The notes under the pieces were generated by a model. That model did no database searches, was not told the origin of the DNA, and was given only the letters and a program-made list of their open reading frames with translations. From NCBI RefSeq assembly GCF_014203095.1, contig NZ_JACHIG010000005.1, positions 186,001 to 250,000 of the forward strand: a stretch of DNA of 64,000 bases, given 5' to 3'. Positions within the stretch are counted from its first letter, which is position 1; every line of letters starts with the position of its first letter. The position numbers were made by a program, and so were the translations under genes. Origin of the DNA: Prosthecobacter vanneervenii (GTDB lineage Bacteria; Verrucomicrobiota; Verrucomicrobiia; Verrucomicrobiales; Verrucomicrobiaceae). This document shows positions 59,184 through 64,000 of this stretch, one piece after another.

Positions 59184-59417
59184 TCAATCCTTCAAAGTTT
59201 TGACCTGCGCACCCAGTTTCAGGATCGAAAGGGTCGTGGCCATTTGCACGAGGGCGTCCGCCTCCTTTTTTTCTCCCGACGTGAGCCGCCCTTTGCGGCC
59301 TTGCTCATCAAGCAGGAACTGCAGCCGTTCATCCAGCGCCTTGGGGAAACGCAGGTTGGCCAGCTTGCTGGGCATCGGCACAGTGAGTTGAACAGTTCGG
59401 CTCATAAGCTGGCTCAT
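59184..59417 (-). CDS. Small protein paired with the HNH endonuclease
   Basis: A 77-residue soluble protein, 'SRTVQLTVPMPSKLANLRFP' then 'LDERLQFLLDEQGRKGRLTS', ending in a helical 'EADALVQMATTLSILKL'. Short helical proteins of this pattern occur next to HNH genes in several phyla; they could be an antitoxin-like or regulatory partner. The pairing and near-overlap are visible; the role is inference. Confidence 0.6.
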   Translation of the reverse strand: MSQLMSRTVQLTVPMPSKLANLRFPKALDERLQFLLDEQGRKGRLTSGEKKEADALVQMATTLSILKLGAQVKTLKD

Positions 59418-59448
59418 GGTAAGACATACACCCGACGAAGCAACGTTT

Positions 59449-60138
59449 TCATGCTTTCCCCCGCTTCGTCATCACCGTGATGATGAGGGTGAAGAAGCAC
59501 ATCACGACGGAAAACAGCGGGAACTGCAGCGCAGGCGGCAGGCTGTAAACCAGTGCCAGCGCAGGGATCCATACCAGCCAGTTGGTGATCAGCACCGTGG
59601 GGCAGGTACGCGTCCAGAATTCGCGGTCCAGCGTGGGCCGCGTGCGCGCCCAGGAGCCGCCCAGCTCCACCCAGCGCAGCGCGATGATGTAGGTGGGCAC
59701 AAACCACACCGGACTCATCACAAACTGGTCCACCAGCACCTTCTTGAGCAGCGTGGCGGCATCATGCCCGCCACCAAAAAGCCAGGTCTGCAGATGGTAG
59801 AAGAGATCGATCTCCATGCCGCGATACCCCCAGAAGAGCATGAGCAGCAGCAGCCTCTTTCCACGGCCCTGCTGCTCCAGCGTGCCCATGAAAAACTGGA
59901 TGGCCGTGGGCAGCAGCGCCGCAGCAAACATCGTGGAGGCGCACGAAAAGCCAAAGGACCACCGTGTCTTGAAAGCAGCCAGCGATTCCCAAAAGCCCGC
60001 CAGCGCCGGCACCTGGTAGTAGCTGACCACCAGCGCCACCGCGATGGTATTGAGCACAAGACACGGCGTGCGATTCTGACGAAACACTGCACCGATGGTG
60101 GAAAAAATACCGGGGGCGGAATCTGGCTGGGCGGACAT
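59449..60138 (-). CDS. Membrane protein, possibly Mpv17/PMP22-like
   Basis: A 229-residue integral membrane protein with about four helices. 'KVLVDQFVMSPVWFVPTYII' resembles the DQ..xxP segment of Mpv17/PMP22, and 'LITNWLVWIPALALVYSLPP' resembles the following helix with its VP. The C-terminal family signature is only partial, so the assignment is tentative. Function unknown. Confidence 0.55.
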   Translation of the reverse strand: MSAQPDSAPGIFSTIGAVFRQNRTPCLVLNTIAVALVVSYYQVPALAGFWESLAAFKTRWSFGFSCASTMFAAALLPTAIQFFMGTLEQQGRGKRLLLLMLFWGYRGMEIDLFYHLQTWLFGGGHDAATLLKKVLVDQFVMSPVWFVPTYIIALRWVELGGSWARTRPTLDREFWTRTCPTVLITNWLVWIPALALVYSLPPALQFPLFSVVMCFFTLIITVMTKRGKA

Positions 60139-60173
60139 GAATGAGAGTAAAAAGTGTACGGCGGAGAGGATGA

Positions 60174-61274
60174 TTACGGCTCTTCTCCAAAGAACCTCTG
60201 CCGCAATTCAGCGCCCACGCCCTGCTCGGTCAGCTTCAGCAGCGCCTGGTTCAGCCGCTCGCGCAGCGGGCTGTCCTGCTGCAGCGCAAAGGCGTAGTTC
60301 TGCCGCTCAAAGATGGGTCCCACCATCTGCAGCTTGTCATCGTGCAGCTTGCCCGCCTCGTATTTGAGCACCGGCGCGTCATACACGACCGCATTCACCT
60401 CTTCTTTCTTCAGCGCCTCGATGCATGCCGCAGCATCGGCCGCAGTCACCACCTTGGCGCCTTTGATGTTGAGCCAGTTTTCTGCCGTGCTGCCCTTCAC
60501 CGTGGCCACCTTGCGCCCGGGCAGATCGGCGGGGCCGTTGATGTCACCCTTGAGCGTGTTGATCGTCAGCGTGGTGGTGAAAGACGCCGTGAGCAATGAC
60601 ACCAGCACCGTGGCCGAGAGCATCCAAACGATGGCCACAATGCGCCCGCCCACACCCACCGGCCCTTTGTTGTCGGCACCGCCCACCAGCAGCGTGCTGA
60701 TCGTCCACCAAAACGACTCCCAGATGCCCGACTTGTACTCCTTGGGCCACATGTCGCTGTTGATCCGATGCTCAAACTTCCACACGAGATGGGAGATGAG
60801 AAACATGGCCGCCATCAGCAGCAGAAACGCGCCGATAAGCTCCAGATTGAACAAGTTTTTGACGATGGCCAGGATGTTGTCGGCAAAGCTGCCGCTGGCG
60901 GAAGCGACCAGCACCTGCAGCCCCGACTCGTAAAACGGCTGCGAGAAATCGATGACCTCCTCGCGCTTTGAAGTCACGCTGATGGCCCCCACGCCCACAT
61001 CCGCCGTTTTGTTCTTGAGCGCATCGATCACCTCCTGCGCGCTGCCCACCACCTGCACCTCGTAGTCCAGCTTCATCTCGCGTGCCAGCTGCTCCCACAG
61101 CTCCGCCGCATAGCCCGCACGCCGGCCGCCTTTATCAAACGAAAACGGCTCCAGGTTGCGTGTCACCACACGGATCTTTCCGCCGCTGGCTGCAGTCTCC
61201 ACCGCCTGCGCTGCGGCAGAGGAGGCCAAGCTGAACAAACAAACCACCGGGAGGAGCAGGAGCCAGAGACGCAT
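60174..61274 (-). CDS. Prokaryotic ionotropic glutamate receptor-like ion channel (GluR0-like)
   Basis: A 366-residue protein from ATG 61274, which starts a signal peptide. Order: ligand-binding lobe S1 (about 33-125, 'RVVTRNLEPFSF', 'SKREEVIDFSQPFYESGL'), membrane helix (143-165), pore helix/loop 'WESFWWTISTLLVGGADN' (185-202), membrane helix with 'SLLTASFTTTLTI' (226-238, equivalent to the SYTANLAAF motif of iGluRs), then lobe S2 (about 245-362). A simple binding protein would not contain the S1-TM-pore-TM-S2 insertion. The filter lacks a clear TVGYG, so ion selectivity is open. Confidence 0.85.
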   Translation of the reverse strand: MRLWLLLLPVVCLFSLASSAAAQAVETAASGGKIRVVTRNLEPFSFDKGGRRAGYAAELWEQLAREMKLDYEVQVVGSAQEVIDALKNKTADVGVGAISVTSKREEVIDFSQPFYESGLQVLVASASGSFADNILAIVKNLFNLELIGAFLLLMAAMFLISHLVWKFEHRINSDMWPKEYKSGIWESFWWTISTLLVGGADNKGPVGVGGRIVAIVWMLSATVLVSLLTASFTTTLTINTLKGDINGPADLPGRKVATVKGSTAENWLNIKGAKVVTAADAAACIEALKKEEVNAVVYDAPVLKYEAGKLHDDKLQMVGPIFERQNYAFALQQDSPLRERLNQALLKLTEQGVGAELRQRFFGEEP

Positions 61275-61379
61275 AAAGGGTGCCGCCACACTGCCGCGCC
61301 CTCCGCCCCCGTCAATACGATCCCCCCCGGCGCTGCTTTGCAGGCTTGCGACGGCGCTGCGTCTGCCCATTCATGCCGC

Positions 61380-62267
61380 ATGACCCCTGAGCTGTACCAG
61401 CAGATCCTCGCCCACGGAGCCGCCGTGAATCTTTCCGCGCATGCCAAATTCCGCCTCACCGGAGCGGACCGCACCCGCTACCTCAATGGCCAGGTGACCA
61501 ATGATGTGCGCCGTGCCAAGACAGACGCCGCCCTCTACGCCTGCGTGACGGATGCCAAAGGCCGCATCGCCGCAGACATCCACATTCATGCCCACGACGA
61601 CACCCTGCTGCTGGATGCCGAGCCCGACCTACGCGAGCCCCTCGGCATGCGCCTGGAGCGCTACATCGTGGCCGATGATGTGGAGCTGACCGACGTCACC
61701 GATGACTGGCAGCTCTGGCATGTCTGGAGTGATGCGAGCACTCCTGCCCGCAATGAAGGCCTTCTTTCTCAAGAGGCCGCCCACACTCACGCCCTGCACA
61801 CCAACCGCTACGGCGCACCCGGCCTGGACCTCTGGCTGCCAGCCTCCGCTGCCGCACCCACCTTTGACGCACTCCCTGTCCTGAGCGCGCACGATCTCGA
61901 AGCCTGGCGCATCCTGCAGCACATCCCGCGCTGGCCGCACGAGCTGAATGCCGAGACCTTCCCTCCTGAGGCCGGTCTGGAAAGCACGGCCATGGACTTC
62001 GCCAAAGGCTGCTACATCGGCCAGGAGGTGCTCTCCCGCATCAAGACCACCGGCAAGATGCCCCGCGAGCTGATCTCCTTTGAATCCGCCGCAGCAGTGC
62101 AGGCCGGAGACGAGCTCTGGCTCGAGAAAGCCGTGGGCACCGTCACCAGCGTCACCCAACATCCTGTCACAGGCCGCAGCATAGGTCTGGCAATGATCCG
62201 CCAGGGCACGGCCAAAGAGAGCCTGCGTGTCGGCAGCAGCAACGGTGCACTGTTGATGAGAAGCTGA
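61380..62267 (+). CDS. ygfZ: Folate-binding YgfZ/GcvT-like protein
   Basis: A 295-residue protein with the YgfZ signature 'KGCYIGQEVLSRIKTTGK' near residue 209 and GcvT-like folds ('FRLTGADRTRYLNGQVTNDV' near 24). YgfZ supports Fe-S cluster enzymes with folate. Around residues 117-125 the coding DNA matches a family-A REP element (61730-61753) in frame, encoding 'DASTPARNEG'-like residues. Confidence 0.88.
   Translation: MTPELYQQILAHGAAVNLSAHAKFRLTGADRTRYLNGQVTNDVRRAKTDAALYACVTDAKGRIAADIHIHAHDDTLLLDAEPDLREPLGMRLERYIVADDVELTDVTDDWQLWHVWSDASTPARNEGLLSQEAAHTHALHTNRYGAPGLDLWLPASAAAPTFDALPVLSAHDLEAWRILQHIPRWPHELNAETFPPEAGLESTAMDFAKGCYIGQEVLSRIKTTGKMPRELISFESAAAVQAGDELWLEKAVGTVTSVTQHPVTGRSIGLAMIRQGTAKESLRVGSSNGALLMRS
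61730..61753. repeat. Family-A REP-like sequence inside ygfZ
   Basis: GTGATGCGAGCACTCCTGCC(CGCA), identical except one base to the reverse complement of the REP at 28064-28085. Arms TGCGAGCA/TGCCCGCA with loop CTCC. It is translated within ygfZ without breaking the frame. Confidence 0.7.
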
Positions 62268-62283
62268 ACTTCCACCATTGAAA

Positions 62284-62306
62284 CACCACTCTCTTTGAGA
62301 GTGGTG
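62284..62306 (-). terminator. Perfect hairpin overlapping the tRNA 3'-end fragment
   Basis: CACCACTCTC-TTT-GAGAGTGGTG, 10-bp perfect stem. On the minus strand it begins at the CACCA end of the tRNA fragment and is followed by GTTTCAATGG, so it is probably the original terminator of that tRNA gene. It may also end ygfZ transcripts, 17 bp past its stop. Confidence 0.65.
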
Positions 62307-62329
62307 CGCAGGGAGGGGATCGAACCCTC
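62302..62329 (-). other. tRNA 3'-end fragment, probable attachment site of an integrative element
   Basis: On the minus strand: T stem GAGGG, loop TTCGATC, T stem CCCTC, acceptor CCTGCGC, discriminator A, CCA. The matching 5' acceptor (GCGCAGG), D-arm and anticodon arm are absent upstream, so this is only the 3' end of a tRNA (or tmRNA). An integrase gene reading away from it starts 109 bp further. This is the pattern of a tRNA-targeted att site; the intact tRNA would lie beyond the right edge. Confidence 0.75.
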
Positions 62330-62361
62330 GATTCGATACAAGGGGGTGTATTTAACCTTTT

Positions 62362-62436
62362 TGTTCCCATTTCACTAGGAGAGTAGATTTGCGGGAACAT
62401 GGCTGGACATCCCGGGATGTTCCCACAATGTTCCCA
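62362..62436. promoter_or_regulatory. Repeated TGTTCCCA sites upstream of the integrase
   Basis: TGTTCCCA occurs at 62362, 62418 and 62429, and GGGAACAT (62393-62400) with ATGTTCCC (62417-62424) forms an inverted pair. Candidate integrase arm-type or repressor sites between the att fragment and the integrase start. Confidence 0.55.
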
Positions 62437-62437
62437 C

Positions 62438-63748
62438 ATGGCCAGCGTCTTTACCCGTCCCGGTTCCCTTTTCTACTACGCCGCTTTTCGGCTGCCCACC
62501 AAGGATGCCAGTGGCAACAAGGTGTGGAAGCTAAAGAAGCAGGTCACAAAAATCGCTGTTCCAACGGGCCTTCGGGAGCAGGAGAAAGCCCAGCAGGAAG
62601 CGCTCAAGGTGGCATTGGAGTTTGAAAGGAACGCATTCACTGAAGCAGGAGCAGGCGAGAAAGGTTCTCAGCGCATCCTCGCAATCCTTCGTGAAGCTGG
62701 CGATCTTGCCGCACAGAAGCGCCTCACCGCAAACCTTGGACGTGATTTCATCCGCAGGCTGGTGGAGGCCAGCACCGGGGAGGCACTGCCCGCAGAAAAG
62801 ACGATTTCAGGCTGGTTCAGTGAGTGGCTTAAGCAGAAGTCAGGCACCACCAAAGCCGCCACACAGGCGCGTTACAAGGCCAGCATGAAGGCCATTATTA
62901 CTTACTTGGGCGAAGAGCAGGCAGCGCTCCCTCTCGACTCTCTCACCATCGGAAAACTGCGCGAGTTCCGCGACAAGCTCAAAGCCGAGGGACGCACGGC
63001 CAAGACCACCAACCACTACCTCAAAGACGTGAACAGCGCCCTCCTCGCCGCAGCCAAGGAAGGCCATATCCAGCGCTCTCCCGCTGAAAATCTGGAGCCA
63101 CTGCCCGAGGAGGATTCCACCAGCCGAGAGCCGTTCACCTTTGCTGAAATTGCCAAACTTCTCGCCGCCGCACCTTCTGAGGACTGGCGGGGTGTAATTT
63201 TGCTAGGCACCTTTGGAGGAATGCGTCTGGGCGATGCCGCCCAGATCACACGTGGCTGCATCGACCTTCAAGACAGAGTCATTCGTTTCAAACCGCAGAA
63301 GACCGCACGCAAAAAGGAGGCCCGAAAAGCCGCGATCATCCTGCCCATGCACGCCGAACTTGTGCGTTATTTTCAAGGCATCGACCTCCCCGCCGATTTG
63401 ACGGCACCCGTTTTCACTTCCCTCTCCCGTGTCAGTATTGCGGGCAACAACGGCCTTTCAGCGCGCTTTGTGCGCATCATGGAAGACGCTGGCATATCAC
63501 GTGGCCAGACTCGCGACCATGTCGAAGGCAAGGCGGGCAGGTCTTCTCACGCCCGCTCCTTTCACAGCACCCGCCACACGTTCAACAGCAGCATGTTCAA
63601 TGGCGGCGTCTCGCAGGAATTACGCATGAAGATCGTTGGTCATGCCGACGCCAAAACAAACGAAAGCTACACCCACGCCGAACTCTCCGCCCTGCGAAAG
63701 GCGGTGGATGCCGTTCCAGGGCTCAAGTTGAAGAAGGCCAAGGGGTAA
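62438..63748 (+). CDS. Tyrosine site-specific integrase
   Basis: A 436-residue recombinase. Core-binding SAM-like domain about 120-220 ('TISGWFSEWLKQKSG', 'LDSLTIGKLREFRDKL'). Catalytic domain about 230-425 with Arg263 ('GMRLGDAAQI'), 'HSTRHTF' (His376, Arg379), His402 ('GHADAKTN') and Tyr411 ('ESYTHAE'). The ATG at 62438 ('MASVFTRPGSLFYYAAFRLP') is chosen because homologues begin so, and a start at 62399 would place the TGTTCCCA repeats in the coding region. It lies beside a tRNA 3' fragment and opens an integrative element. Confidence 0.92.
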   Translation: MASVFTRPGSLFYYAAFRLPTKDASGNKVWKLKKQVTKIAVPTGLREQEKAQQEALKVALEFERNAFTEAGAGEKGSQRILAILREAGDLAAQKRLTANLGRDFIRRLVEASTGEALPAEKTISGWFSEWLKQKSGTTKAATQARYKASMKAIITYLGEEQAALPLDSLTIGKLREFRDKLKAEGRTAKTTNHYLKDVNSALLAAAKEGHIQRSPAENLEPLPEEDSTSREPFTFAEIAKLLAAAPSEDWRGVILLGTFGGMRLGDAAQITRGCIDLQDRVIRFKPQKTARKKEARKAAIILPMHAELVRYFQGIDLPADLTAPVFTSLSRVSIAGNNGLSARFVRIMEDAGISRGQTRDHVEGKAGRSSHARSFHSTRHTFNSSMFNGGVSQELRMKIVGHADAKTNESYTHAELSALRKAVDAVPGLKLKKAKG

Positions 63749-64000
63749 ATTGAGGGTCTGTCGATGTCCAAGAAAGTTTCTGCTTGCATTTTGACTGACT
63801 CCCCCTGACCCCCTTCTCTATCCTGATTGACGTGGAGAACGCATGAAGGGTCAGTTTTACATCTCGCCGCAAGGACTGTGAATAACGCCGGAGGCAAAAG
63901 ATGCGCAAAACATCCATAGCCAGCCCGCTCTGATGCAAACTACAGCAGTGCCCTTCCTGGCAGCCTAGCAGCGTCACCGCCGCAGACCAATGGGCCATTG
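63749..64000. other. Right edge after integrase, nothing recognised
   Basis: About 250 bp after the integrase stop, within the presumed integrative element. No open frame, RNA or repeat that I can support; the next cargo gene probably lies beyond the edge. Confidence 0.4.

Noticed and set aside
62302-62329. Complete tRNA gene
   Set aside because: Only the T-arm, acceptor 3' strand and CCA are present; no 5' acceptor strand, D-arm or anticodon arm can be found in the adjoining 100 bp.

Overview
The window is high-GC chromosomal DNA most consistent with a member of the Verrucomicrobiota, perhaps Prosthecobacter-like. This is inferred from gene content only: a PVC-type CxxCH heme protein with HEAT repeats, an esterase/SMP-30 fusion, a ThuA-like protein, a PQQ-propeller protein, a PEP-CTERM protein, a kinase/FGE fusion beside an ECF sigma factor, a very long secreted FN3 protein, and many small lipoproteins. 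There is no rRNA or intact tRNA to confirm it.

Layout. 0-5 kb: truncated REP-associated transposase (RAYT), short REP palindromes, a lipoate ligase/GGCT pair, an esterase-gluconolactonase fusion and small lipoproteins. 5.4-9.7 kb: a 1430-residue secreted protein with glycosidase-like features. 9.8-13.2 kb: a tandem siroheme-decarboxylase-like protein divergent from a DUF721/DciA-like gene and a double-CbiX chelatase with Fe-S-type cysteines. 13.3-18 kb: IF2_N protein, DUF1015, PQQ propeller, ThuA. 18.1-19.5 kb: a complete RAYT flanked on each side by two 144-bp repeats. 19.5-26.7 kb: solute-binding lipoprotein, nadE, PVC cytochrome, ECF sigma factor. 26.8-36.6 kb: DUF5069, msrB, kinase/FGE fusion with its sigma factor, zwf-opcA, an EboC-like UbiA prenyltransferase, a TPR protein. 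36.6-43.2 kb: ABC exporter, degenerate receiver, NarL-type two-component pair, EboD-like dehydroquinate-synthase homologue. 43.2-45 kb: a 1.7-kb gene-free island of nested inverted repeats. 45-48 kb: GDPD-like protein, an IS200-like transposase with 43-bp inverted repeats, and an AT-rich SEFIR-domain gene, a candidate immune effector. 48-62 kb: sugar isomerase, PEP-CTERM protein, HAD-Nudix fusion, folB, cyclophilin, tilS, cobA-hemD, MarR/HPP cluster, HNH pair, Mpv17-like protein, a GluR0-like ligand-gated channel and ygfZ. 62.3-64 kb: the left end of an integrative element, with a tRNA 3'-end fragment followed by a tyrosine integrase; the element continues past the right edge.

Themes. Three HUH (Y1) transposases each lie beside a different palindromic repeat family, and in three places a repeat supplies the stop codon of the adjacent gene. 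Tetrapyrrole genes (cobA-hemD, CbiX, Ahb-like) suggest a siroheme-derived heme route. The zwf-opcA pair is the oxidative pentose phosphate entry point. EboC- and EboD-like genes appear as separated parts of an ebo cluster. Accessory DNA is concentrated at 18-19.5, 43-48 and beyond 62 kb.
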